The translations under genes and the position numbers were made by a program. Under the pieces are notes generated by a model, which made no database searches, was not told the origin of the DNA, and saw only the letters and a list, made by a program, of their open reading frames with translations. Shown piece after piece: positions 8,534-16,140 of a DNA stretch of 64,000 nt; position 1 is the first letter of the stretch, and each line of letters begins with the position of its first letter. This DNA is from Paenibacillus wulumuqiensis (GTDB lineage: Bacteria > Bacillota > Bacilli > Paenibacillales > Paenibacillaceae): positions 372,001-436,000 of the forward strand of contig NZ_LAQP01000001.1 in assembly GCF_000971965.1 (NCBI RefSeq), written 5' to 3'.

Positions 8534-9429
8534 CGTGTTATTGTACAGGGTGGTACTTTCAATGTCCCAAAATAATCCATCACGATCTGACGGAACTCCA
8601 AAACTGCCTGTGAAGCATATCGGTTCCGGTTCCACAGCAAAGCAATTTGCCGTACAAGTTCATGCTGCTCCAAGGGGATATACCGGATACGTTCCCGCGG
8701 GTTCCTCGCTGTACCCGGCATGAAAGCAATCCCTATTCCGGTCTCTACCAGCGTACTCATTCTCGCCGGCTCATCTCCCTCATACACATACCGGGGTGTA
8801 AATCCGGCATCATAACAGGCGGCATCGACCAGATCGCGGGTTCCGTAGCCCTGCTTGACGCCGACAAACCACTCGTCCTCCAGTTCTTCAAGCGAGATAC
8901 TCTGCCGATCAGAGAAATGATGGCCTTCTGGAACAGCAAGCAGGATAGGATCATTGTAGACAATCTGACACTCGATATCCTCTCCATGTATCGGCGGAGA
9001 CGAGAGACAAAGATCCACTTCTCCTCGCTGCAAAAGTGTAACCATATCCTCGGTAGCCAGCATTTGTACATGAAACTGAATCTCCGGTCTCTTTTTCCTG
9101 AATTCCTGCAGAATGCCCGGCAATGTGCTGGCAGTAGTCACCGCGAGCTCCAGTGTACTCTGCTGTATATGAGCCAAATCCCTGATCTCCTGTCTTCCCT
9201 GCTCCAATTCAAATAATGCCTTTTCCGCACGACGAAGAAATCGGCGTCCTGACTCATTCAATCGCAAATTCCGGCCGGTCCGGTCAAACAATGGAACATC
9301 TAGATCCTCTTCCAGACGCTGTATCGTTTTACTGAGCGAAGATTGGGTGACATGCAGCTGCTGCGCTGCTTCTGTCATATGTTCCAATCGAGCTACCGTC
9401 ATAAAATACTGCAGTTGAAGAAGTTCCAT
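8509..9429 (-). CDS. LysR family transcriptional regulator
   Basis: A 306-residue LysR regulator. The winged helix-turn-helix (residues 1-60) has the family pattern MELLQLQYFMTVARLEHMTE, AAQQLHVTQSSLSKTIQRLE and LFDRTGRNLRLNESGRRFL. The effector domain (about 90-295) includes the usual GIAFMPG segment. The ATG at 9429 follows GGAGGGGAG at 7 nt, so the upstream extension to 9495 is not used. Divergent from an MFS transporter gene with a palindrome between, the standard arrangement for a LysR activator of an efflux gene. The last residues KKADNTP are encoded in the terminator stem. Confidence 0.92.
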   Translation of the reverse strand: MELLQLQYFMTVARLEHMTEAAQQLHVTQSSLSKTIQRLEEDLDVPLFDRTGRNLRLNESGRRFLRRAEKALFELEQGRQEIRDLAHIQQSTLELAVTTASTLPGILQEFRKKRPEIQFHVQMLATEDMVTLLQRGEVDLCLSSPPIHGEDIECQIVYNDPILLAVPEGHHFSDRQSISLEELEDEWFVGVKQGYGTRDLVDAACYDAGFTPRYVYEGDEPARMSTLVETGIGIAFMPGTARNPRERIRYIPLEQHELVRQIALLWNRNRYASQAVLEFRQIVMDYFGTLKVPPCTITRKKADNTP

Positions 9430-9471
9430 GACTCCCCTCCATTCATTCCTTCTGATACATGAAATGATAGC

Positions 9472-9500
9472 ATAAAATGCGTTGGAGTAAATCATTTTAT
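9472..9500. promoter_or_regulatory. Inverted repeat in the LysR/MFS divergent promoter region
   Basis: ATAAAATG at 9472-9479 and CATTTTAT at 9493-9500 are perfect inverted arms separated by 13 bp, within the 113-bp gap between the two divergent starts. A LysR binding site is plausible; the arms are longer than the T-N11-A minimum. Confidence 0.45.
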
Positions 9501-9542
9501 TCGCTTACGATAAGGATAGAACATTTGAGGAGGAATAATATA

Positions 9543-10946
9543 ATGAGCGTACGCAGCTGGTGGTTAATGATATCTGTTGGATTGGGCATTATGCTAAATC
9601 CGCTGAACTCTTCCATGATCTCGGTAGCGATTCCGCAATTGCAGAATTCATTTCAGCTGGATTTTACAGCAGTCTCCTGGATTATCTTTTCCTTTTATAT
9701 TGCGAGTGCGGTTGCCCAGCCTGTCATGGGCAGAATGAGCGATCTGTTCGGCCGCCGAAACCTGTTTCTGGCCGGGTTGCTGGTCTCCCTGATTGTATCC
9801 CTGGGTGCTCCGTTATCGTTAAGCTTTGGCTGGCTGATTGTATTCCGCATCGTACAGTCTATCGGAACGAGTATGATGGTAGCTGTAGGAATGGCTATCG
9901 TGCGTATCCATGTTACGGAGAAGCAGGCAGCTGCGCTATCGGTATTATCCATCTTTCTGTCCGGAGCGGCAGCGGTCGGACCTTTTATCGGGGGATTGCT
10001 GATGTATTGGTGGGACTGGCAGGCCATTTTTCTGGTCAATATCCCCGTTGTACTGGTGAGTCTGCTATTGGCTTGGAGAACGATTCCGGTAGACGAATCT
10101 TCCACTTCTGCTGTCAGTAACAATGTGTCGGGTCAATGGATTCGCAGGATGGACCCGGTAGGCATTTTTCTTTTTACAGTGGGGCTGATCGCTCTGCTGC
10201 TTGGCTTATTGTCTGCCAAATCATCAGGTTCATTTTGGGGGTCTCCTATTTGGATGAGTATGGCGGGGATCGTACTGCTGGCGATTTTTGTATGGCACGA
10301 ATTACGTACAGCGTCGCCCTTTATTCCTTTGCGCACATTTGCCAGATATCCTGCGATGGCGTGGGTTAATGTGGAATTTATACTGATCAATCTTATTTAT
10401 TATGCTGTCTTTTTTGGAATGCCTTCCTACCTGCAGGTTGTGCATCATATCAGTGAAATCAATGCGGGAATTCTTATGCTGAGCCTGGGACTGTGCTCCC
10501 TGCTGATTTCTCCCTGGGCTGGACGATGGGTGGATCGATCAGGTACAGGACCGACTCTCCTCACGTCTGCCCTATTGATGACACTGGGATCGATATGGCT
10601 GGCTGCGTTTGGTCTGGCTTCATCGATCATTAGTATCTGTCTCGCTCTCGCTGTATTCGGAGTTAGCAACGGATTGAATAATGTCGGCATGCAGGCTGCT
10701 TTGTTCCAGAGTTCACCCCGGGATATGATCGGGGTAGCCTCCGGACTGTTCAGCACATCCAGATATCTGGGCACCATTCTCTCCTCGCTATTGATCAGCA
10801 TGGTGACAGGAAGCCAACTGACCTTTGCCGGATTTCGCATACTGGGGGGAATGCTTACTGTAATGGCACTCCTCCTCGTCTATATGAACTGGCAGCGCTG
10901 GCAAGCGGGACAGCAGCAATACAACGAGACGGATCAAACATCATAA
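9543..10946 (+). CDS. MFS drug transporter, DHA2-like
   Basis: A 467-residue major facilitator with about 14 hydrophobic segments, the layout of the DHA2 (drug:H+ antiporter, 14-helix) family. Motif A appears as GRMSDLFGRRNLFLAG, motif C as AAVGPFIGGLLMYWWDW, and the first helix has MLNPLNSSMISVAIPQLQ. The ATG at 9543 follows GAGGAGGAATAATA; the longer frame to 9477 has no ribosome binding site. Likely an efflux pump controlled by the divergent LysR regulator; the substrate is unknown. Its stop codon lies in the loop of the following terminator. Confidence 0.92.
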   Translation: MSVRSWWLMISVGLGIMLNPLNSSMISVAIPQLQNSFQLDFTAVSWIIFSFYIASAVAQPVMGRMSDLFGRRNLFLAGLLVSLIVSLGAPLSLSFGWLIVFRIVQSIGTSMMVAVGMAIVRIHVTEKQAAALSVLSIFLSGAAAVGPFIGGLLMYWWDWQAIFLVNIPVVLVSLLLAWRTIPVDESSTSAVSNNVSGQWIRRMDPVGIFLFTVGLIALLLGLLSAKSSGSFWGSPIWMSMAGIVLLAIFVWHELRTASPFIPLRTFARYPAMAWVNVEFILINLIYYAVFFGMPSYLQVVHHISEINAGILMLSLGLCSLLISPWAGRWVDRSGTGPTLLTSALLMTLGSIWLAAFGLASSIISICLALAVFGVSNGLNNVGMQAALFQSSPRDMIGVASGLFSTSRYLGTILSSLLISMVTGSQLTFAGFRILGGMLTVMALLLVYMNWQRWQAGQQQYNETDQTS

Positions 10947-10975
10947 GGAAAAATGATGTTTGATCCGTCTGTTTT
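10928..10975 (+). terminator. Intrinsic terminator of the MFS gene
   Basis: GACGGATCAAACATCAT / ATGATGTTTGATCCGTC, 17-bp perfect arms followed by TGTTTTG. The gene's TAA (10944-10946) overlaps the 5' arm end. Confidence 0.92.
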
Positions 10976-11091
10976 GTACGTATTTTTTCTTCAGTAGCTA
11001 CCGCTACCACTGCCAAATTTTTGCTTTCTGATATACTGCTTGTTAAAGGATGGTTCACGACAGCCAGAGCAGCAACAGCACGATATCCAGC

Positions 11092-11442
11092 TTATTCCGC
11101 CGACTTCTTTTTGCGAATCTTCGGTTGGGTCAGCTGATAGCTGTGCTGTACCATATCCTCTATCTCTTCCCGCGGAATCTCCCCATCCAGAGTCACCGTA
11201 TTCCAGTGCTCTTTGTTCATATGATACCCCGGCTGCACTTCCGGATATAATGTCCGCAAAAAGTCGGCTTTGATCGGGTCACACTTCAGATTGACACATA
11301 AGTGACCATGACGCTGGAAAATCAGGGCAAAGGACTTTTTGTTGCCGGTATGCCTCATAACCGTCCATGTCTCATCAAACGGATAATCCTTGTACACCCC
11401 GGGATAGGACAAGCAATATTCGATAAATTCTTCTTCGTTCAT
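11092..11442 (-). CDS. MmcQ/YjbR family protein
   Basis: A 116-residue protein of the MmcQ/YjbR family (CyaY-like fold; once annotated as DNA-binding). Family hallmarks are MNEEEFIEYCLSYPGVYKDY, PFDETWTVMRHTGNKKSFAL and KEHWNTVTLDGEIPREEI. Two ATGs are adjacent at 11445 and 11442; the second is better spaced (6 nt) from GGAGG. C-terminus is basic (PKIRKKKSAE). Single-gene unit. Molecular function is not established for the family. Confidence 0.88.
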   Translation of the reverse strand: MNEEEFIEYCLSYPGVYKDYPFDETWTVMRHTGNKKSFALIFQRHGHLCVNLKCDPIKADFLRTLYPEVQPGYHMNKEHWNTVTLDGEIPREEIEDMVQHSYQLTQPKIRKKKSAE

Positions 11443-11565
11443 CATCTGCCTCCGTATGCCTCATTACCGTACAATCTCTTCTTTCAGCATACAGCAAACT
11501 CCGCTGATCCGGCAAATAAGAAACCGGACAGCGGAGCATAGAACAAAATGTAATCGGTGCTGCAT

Positions 11566-12306
11566 TTATTTGCGGGCATATCCCTGCTTGTTCAGATAGT
11601 CCATCATAAAGGGCTGCTTGCTTCGCTCCAGATGATCTTCGATATGGTCTTTCCAACCTTTTACTTTTTTCACGGTAAACGGTGCTTTCACCGGCCGGCC
11701 TTCGTAATACTCACGCATCTGCTGATCATATTCTTCCAGCTTCTCTTCATCCAGCGGCTGGTACTGATTATCAAACATCACCATCGATTGCGGCAGGCGC
11801 GGCTTGAGGCCAGGCTTCTCTCCGGCAGGATGACCGATGCACAGACCTACCAGAGGGACCACGTATTCCGGCAGTTTTAACTGCTTGGTCAGTTCCTCGA
11901 TATTCAGTCTCACGCCTCCGATATATACGCCGCTCAGTCCCAGCGATTCTGCAGCAGTCAGAGCATTCTGAGCCATCAGACCGGCATCAAAAGTGGCTAT
12001 TAACAAATATTCGATATAATCCAGATCCACATTCGGAGCAATCTGGTGATTACGGTTAAAATCTGCACAGAAAATCCAGAACTCCGCCGCTTCTTCAATA
12101 TAAGGCTGGTCGGCGGACAGCTGCATCACTGTTTTCCGCAAAGCAGGATCGGTTACCCGAATAATAGAGACGGCCTGTAAAAGACTGAACGAGGAAGTCT
12201 GATGGGCTGCCTTGAAGATGGCCTCACGCTGTTGGTCGGTTAGTGGTTCTTTCGTATAGGAACGCACAGATGTGTGGTTATGAAGTAATTCGATTGTTGT
12301 ATTCAT
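11566..12306 (-). CDS. NfsA-type flavin nitroreductase / NADPH-dependent oxidoreductase
   Basis: A 246-residue FMN enzyme of the NfsA/FRP group, matching B. subtilis NfrA in length. The FMN phosphate contact HTSVRSYTKEPL lies near residue 10, followed by SSFSLLQAVSIIRV, the dimer and flavin segment AESLGLSGVYIGGVR, and the C-terminal VGLCIGHPAGEKPGLKPRLP typical of NfsA proteins. It reduces nitro compounds, quinones or flavins with NADPH. The ATG at 12306 follows AAAGGGAG; longer forms lack support. It lies just after a decayed oxidoreductase gene and near an HxlR regulator, a context common for electrophile and quinone stress genes. Confidence 0.9.
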   Translation of the reverse strand: MNTTIELLHNHTSVRSYTKEPLTDQQREAIFKAAHQTSSFSLLQAVSIIRVTDPALRKTVMQLSADQPYIEEAAEFWIFCADFNRNHQIAPNVDLDYIEYLLIATFDAGLMAQNALTAAESLGLSGVYIGGVRLNIEELTKQLKLPEYVVPLVGLCIGHPAGEKPGLKPRLPQSMVMFDNQYQPLDEEKLEEYDQQMREYYEGRPVKAPFTVKKVKGWKDHIEDHLERSKQPFMMDYLNKQGYARK

Positions 12307-12325
12307 GTAAATCTCCCTTTTATAT

Positions 12326-12785
12326 TTATAGGTACTGGCGTTCACCGGTTTGGGCTGCTTTTTCGATAGCATCCAGAAGCCGGTGAAGCTGGACCGCCTC
12401 TGCAAACCCAGGAGTCAGGGAAGTTCCATTCCGGATATCTTCGGTAAACTTGCTGTACACCTGGGCAACATTCAGAACCAATCCTGAATCGCTTTTCAGT
12501 GGTTCCGGCAGGAATGGCTGCTTTTACCGCTTCATAGTGTTCCTTGGCGTTAATGCTGACGACGACCAGATCCACATCAGGATGCTAGGCCAGTTCTTCC
12601 ACTTGGTCAAACGCATGGGCAGCTTGGAAGACCTCTGCACTTTTGCGTGCGCTCTCCATATTGCTTGTTCCCACAGCCGTCAGTTCCAGTTCATCCAGCT
12701 GCTCGATGGCCGGAATATGAGTTCCTCTGGCCCAGCCGTTATTTATGGACCCGCCGATAATACCTGCCCGTAATTTTCTGTGCAT
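12326..12785 (-). pseudogene. Degraded Gfo/Idh/MocA family oxidoreductase
   Basis: The remains of an NAD(P)-dependent sugar/inositol-type dehydrogenase (normally about 350-390 aa). A good start encodes LRAGIIGGSINNGWARGTHI, a Rossmann GxIG..., to residue 66, where an in-frame TAG (12585-12587) interrupts. The frame continues HPDVDLVVVSINAKEHYEAV up to AIPAG, and then joins, in another frame, the family's extreme C-terminus: GLVLNVAQVYSKFTEDI, TSLTPGFAEAVQLHRLLDA and GERQYL before TAA at 12328-12326. The whole middle, including the catalytic EKP-type motif, is missing, so one stop, a deletion of roughly 200 or more codons and a frame change are all present. Non-functional. Divergent from the HxlR gene, which probably once controlled it. 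Confidence 0.88.
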
Positions 12786-12947
12786 GTTTCATCCTCCTCT
12801 TCATATTATTAACGCTGTAAATTGTTGAAATAAATAAATGTACTCCAGTCTGTATCCAGCATTAGATGCCTGATAGAGACTGATAGGGTAATAACATGAC
12901 CTGTCCTCTATGATTTGCCGATTGGCTTATTATGTTGAGTATCTTCG

Positions 12948-13027
12948 GTACATGTACTAGAATATAATCAATTCTTCTCTTTTTGAAGAAGGCAATAAAA
13001 ATTGCTGTAGTACACTTTTTTGTACCT
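12948..13027. promoter_or_regulatory. Possible HxlR operators in the divergent intergenic region
   Basis: GTACATGTAC (12948-12957) is a perfect palindrome, and a second dyad AGTACA-N8-TGTACCT type element lies at 13008-13027 just before the HxlR start. HxlR-family sites often contain GTAC-like half-sites. A further TTCTTC/GAAGAA repeat lies between them. Confidence 0.4.
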
Positions 13028-13047
13028 ATGGCAGAAAGCAGGAAAAG

Positions 13048-13425
13048 ATGGCCAGACTGTGCAAGGATGGATTTGAAAGAGAATTTATAGAGGAACAACG
13101 CGAAGTATATGGCATTGCCTATACGCAAAATATACTTTCCGGGCGCTGGAAATATATTATCCTGTGGTTTTTGAAGCCTTCAGAGCGTCGCTATAGTGAA
13201 ATTAAGGCTTTTCTCGGGAATATTTCGCAGGGGTCTCTTACCAAGCAGCTGCGGGAACTTGAAGCCGAAGGTCTGATCCATCGCCAGGTCTATCCGGAAG
13301 TTCCGCCGCGTGTTGAATACTCCCTAACCTCCAAAGGCAAAGAACTTTTGCCTATTATTGACCTGATGGAAGAGTACGGCAAGAAATTCGGGGAACAAGT
13401 GGAACTTTCCAACGAACAAGCCTGA
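13048..13425 (+). CDS. HxlR family transcriptional regulator
   Basis: A 125-residue winged-helix protein of the HxlR family (HypR, YodB, CatR and relatives). The core motif is present: TQNILSGRWKYIILWFLKPS, RYSEIKAFLGNISQGSLTKQ and LIHRQVYPEVPPRVEYSLTS. One Cys near the N-terminus (MARLCKDGF, C5) is where YodB/CatR-type redox sensors carry their reactive Cys (C6/C7), which suggests thiol-based sensing of quinones or electrophiles. This fits the neighbouring nitroreductase and oxidoreductase genes. The divergent target is now a pseudogene. Followed by a strong terminator. Confidence 0.9.
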   Translation: MARLCKDGFEREFIEEQREVYGIAYTQNILSGRWKYIILWFLKPSERRYSEIKAFLGNISQGSLTKQLRELEAEGLIHRQVYPEVPPRVEYSLTSKGKELLPIIDLMEEYGKKFGEQVELSNEQA

Positions 13426-13442
13426 TTATAAAATGAACATGC

Positions 13443-13476
13443 AAAAAACAGACGCTGCAAAGGCGTCTGTTTTTTG
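13443..13476. terminator. Bidirectional terminator between HxlR and flavoprotein genes
   Basis: AAAAAACAGACGC / GCGTCTGTTTTTT around a TGCAAAG loop; T runs on both strands, serving two convergent genes. Confidence 0.92.
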
Positions 13477-13511
13477 ATTACAGAAAGTTCTGGTTGTAAT
13501 CATAGATTCGA

Positions 13512-14864
13512 TTATTGGGCCTGATTTGCCTGATGCAGATAACTCGGAATCATCGTCTCAAAAGATGGGAATGCATAAATGAGCTTATCCGCATCTTCAG
13601 CTGTCAGTCCCAGCGTAATGACCGGTGTCAGGCTGTTAATGATCTCCAGCGCCTCCTGGCTGTAGGCAGCTGCTCCGACCAATTTGTTCTCCTGATCGTA
13701 CACCAGGGTCAGATGAGCTTCGGTATCATTGCGTCCGGCAAAGTCCCACTGCTTGCCCAGCTCCACCGGTTTGACCTTATAGTCCGAAGATTGCTCCGCT
13801 TCCTCGATGCTGATGCCGATCTGGGCAATTCTCGGCACGGTAAAGGCAATCGTCGCAATCGGAGGATACTGAATTGGAGCGTTAATCGTGCCGAGCAGTG
13901 AACCTGCCAGATATTTGGCTTCAAATACGGCTGTTGGTGTGAGACGCGGCTGCGTTTTGTCGAGAATATCACCAGTCGCGTAAATATGCGGCTGTGAGGT
14001 CTGCAGACGATCATTCACTACGATACCGTGTTTGTTGTATTCTACACCGGCAGCTTCCAGATTCAGCTGATCCGCATTCGGTACACGACCGGTTGCATTG
14101 ATCACCAGTCCTGCTGTCAGATGAAGTCCCTTTTCGGTCGTGACAGCCAGTTCGCTGCCCTGCTGCTCCACACCGGTCACATGATCATTAAAATGGAAAT
14201 GAATGCCTTCTTGCTTCATTTTGTCGATCATCTTGTTGGCGTAGGGTTGGTGGAATCCATTCAGTATATGATCCGAAGACTGCACGACATGGACTTCGGC
14301 ACCTGTTTTCACCGAGATCGAAGCAAGTTCCATCGATACGTAACCTGCACCAATAAAGACGATACGCTCCGGCAGTTCCGGCAAATACAGGAATTCATTG
14401 CTGGTCTTCATATATTGTTCGCCCGGTATGTTTAAGGAAGCTGGTCGGTGCCCAGCTGCAATCACGATTTGGTCTGCGGTGTAGTGCTCGTTGTTTACCG
14501 CAACCGTGCTCGCATCGACAAATTGCGCTTCGCCCCGGATGATCTCTACGCCTGCTTTTTGCAGGTTCTTCTCCATCATAACCGGCAGGGGGCCGATAAT
14601 TTTGTTTTTATGATCCATCAGCTGCTGCCAGTTCAGCTTGAATTGACTTGTCAGACCGACCGGACCGAACAGCTCTGCATCTTCCATTACCTTGATCGGG
14701 CCATCGAGAATGATTTTGGGATTACAGCCATAGTTGGTGCATACACCCAGAATCTTGTCACGCTCAATCATGCCTACTTTCTTGCCGGCTGCACTGAGTG
14801 GTAATGCCGCATTCCACGCTCCCTGTCCACTGCCTATGAATAACACATCGAATTGTTTTGTCAT
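13512..14864 (-). CDS. Class I pyridine nucleotide-disulfide oxidoreductase
   Basis: A 450-residue FAD/NAD(P)H flavoprotein of the glutathione reductase/dihydrolipoamide dehydrogenase/mercuric reductase superfamily. FAD-binding VLFIGSGQGAWNAALPLSAA (about 8-27); redox-active disulfide C-x4-C in GVCTNYGCNPK (about 40-50), a variant of the usual CVNVGC; NADH-binding IVFIGAGYVSMELASISVKT (about 160); second FAD segment PHIYATGDI; dimerisation domain from about 335. The C-terminal HPT/E-type catalytic dyad of classical disulfide reductases is not obvious (end region FPSFETMIPSYLHQ), so the substrate may differ. The ATG at 14864 follows AGGAGGATCGAT. Single-gene unit, convergent with HxlR. Confidence 0.87.
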   Translation of the reverse strand: MTKQFDVLFIGSGQGAWNAALPLSAAGKKVGMIERDKILGVCTNYGCNPKIILDGPIKVMEDAELFGPVGLTSQFKLNWQQLMDHKNKIIGPLPVMMEKNLQKAGVEIIRGEAQFVDASTVAVNNEHYTADQIVIAAGHRPASLNIPGEQYMKTSNEFLYLPELPERIVFIGAGYVSMELASISVKTGAEVHVVQSSDHILNGFHQPYANKMIDKMKQEGIHFHFNDHVTGVEQQGSELAVTTEKGLHLTAGLVINATGRVPNADQLNLEAAGVEYNKHGIVVNDRLQTSQPHIYATGDILDKTQPRLTPTAVFEAKYLAGSLLGTINAPIQYPPIATIAFTVPRIAQIGISIEEAEQSSDYKVKPVELGKQWDFAGRNDTEAHLTLVYDQENKLVGAAAYSQEALEIINSLTPVITLGLTAEDADKLIYAFPSFETMIPSYLHQANQAQ

Positions 14865-15038
14865 ATCGATCCTCCTGATTTCTGTCGACTTCACCCATTA
14901 TCAATAGTGAGTAATTAATTGAGAATTTAAATGATTTTGCGCTATCTTTTTATTATTACCCAATAATCCGGGAATTCTACAGTTTTTATGGGAAGAACGT
15001 TTTATGACAGATAAGGGAGCGCTGATAAATCAGGAAGA

Positions 15039-15908
15039 TCAGACTGCGGATGGGCCGGTGATCAGACCGTATTTCACAAAACTGTTGTACAGTCCATCCT
15101 GTTCCAGGGGATCGGTAATATCATCGGCAATCTTCAGCAGTCCGGGTCTGGCATCACCCATCGCTATGCCGACAGCACAGTGCTCCAGCATCTCGGCATC
15201 ATTCATACCATCACCGATCGCCATCGTGTGCTCTCGTGGCAGCTGAAGATGTTCCAGCAGATCAGCAATTGCAATCGCCTTGTGGATGCCTGGTATCATC
15301 AGTTCTCCGCTATTCGGGCCAAACAGCGGAACCGTACATTGAATCACTTCGAACCGGTCTGCGAACTCCTCGCAGATCTGCTCGAAGGGAATTGAACTTT
15401 CCAGAAAGCATACTTTGTTGACATCATCCTTGTACAAGTCGGTCTCGCCGTAGGTCAGCCCGGCAATAAATGGGTGCGGTGCTTGCTCCATCCGCACTCT
15501 TGCCTCTGGATCATGATCGATATCCCCGTAAATCAGCGTCTCCAATTGCGCTTTCAGATGAGCGCTGGCATACAGCGCAGAATTGGATTCCAGATAAAAA
15601 TGAATTCCATGACGATTGAAAAAATCAACCATATGACGCACATCTTCCGGCCGCACTTTTTTATGATATAACACCTCATTTGCAATCTCCACATATCCTC
15701 CCCCGGCACCAATCAACCCGTCAAAGCCGATATCCCAGATTGAATCGTAAATCTCCGCCTTGGAGCGACCCGTGCAGAGAAACAGCAGATGACCATTCTC
15801 TCTTGCCTGCCTGCATGCCAGCTGAGCCGATGCAGGAACATCTCCATAGTCATCGACCAGAGTACCATCAATATCGATAAAGACAATCTTTTGGGCTATA
15901 TTGTTCAT
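15039..15908 (-). CDS. Cof-type HAD-IIB family phosphatase
   Basis: A 289-residue haloacid dehalogenase superfamily hydrolase of subclass IIB (Cof/YwpJ/YidA group), which dephosphorylates sugar phosphates, flavin mononucleotide or similar. Motif I is FIDIDGTLVDDYG (D12, D14), motif II TGR at about 48, the C2B cap about 85-190, motif III K near HKAIAIADLLEHL, and motif IV MAIGDGMNDAEML, followed by AVGIAMGDARPGL. Substrate unknown. RBS GAGGAG lies somewhat far (about 12 nt) from the ATG. Confidence 0.92.
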   Translation of the reverse strand: MNNIAQKIVFIDIDGTLVDDYGDVPASAQLACRQARENGHLLFLCTGRSKAEIYDSIWDIGFDGLIGAGGGYVEIANEVLYHKKVRPEDVRHMVDFFNRHGIHFYLESNSALYASAHLKAQLETLIYGDIDHDPEARVRMEQAPHPFIAGLTYGETDLYKDDVNKVCFLESSIPFEQICEEFADRFEVIQCTVPLFGPNSGELMIPGIHKAIAIADLLEHLQLPREHTMAIGDGMNDAEMLEHCAVGIAMGDARPGLLKIADDITDPLEQDGLYNSFVKYGLITGPSAV

Positions 15909-16018
15909 CAGTTATCAGACTCCTCTATATATGTAATGAGCAGCTGCTTGCTCTGTTTTCACTCTAAACGTTGAAACGGGTTACATGTCAAATAGCAAAT
16001 AATATCCGCTGCATATGA

Positions 16019-16053
16019 CAAAAAAGCTGCCGGATTCAATCTTGGCAGCTTCT
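16019..16053 (-). terminator. Intrinsic terminator downstream of the TerD/Mrr fusion gene
   Basis: On the minus strand AAGCTGCC / GGCAGCTT arms are followed by TTTTTG. It lies about 90 nt after the stop at 16141. Confidence 0.75.
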
Positions 16054-16140
16054 TGTAATTTCAGTCGTAAATTGTGAAAGCAGCTCCGTTCGACGATACA
16101 TCGATAAAGCTGTGATGGTAAGCATGCAAGACTACAAAAA

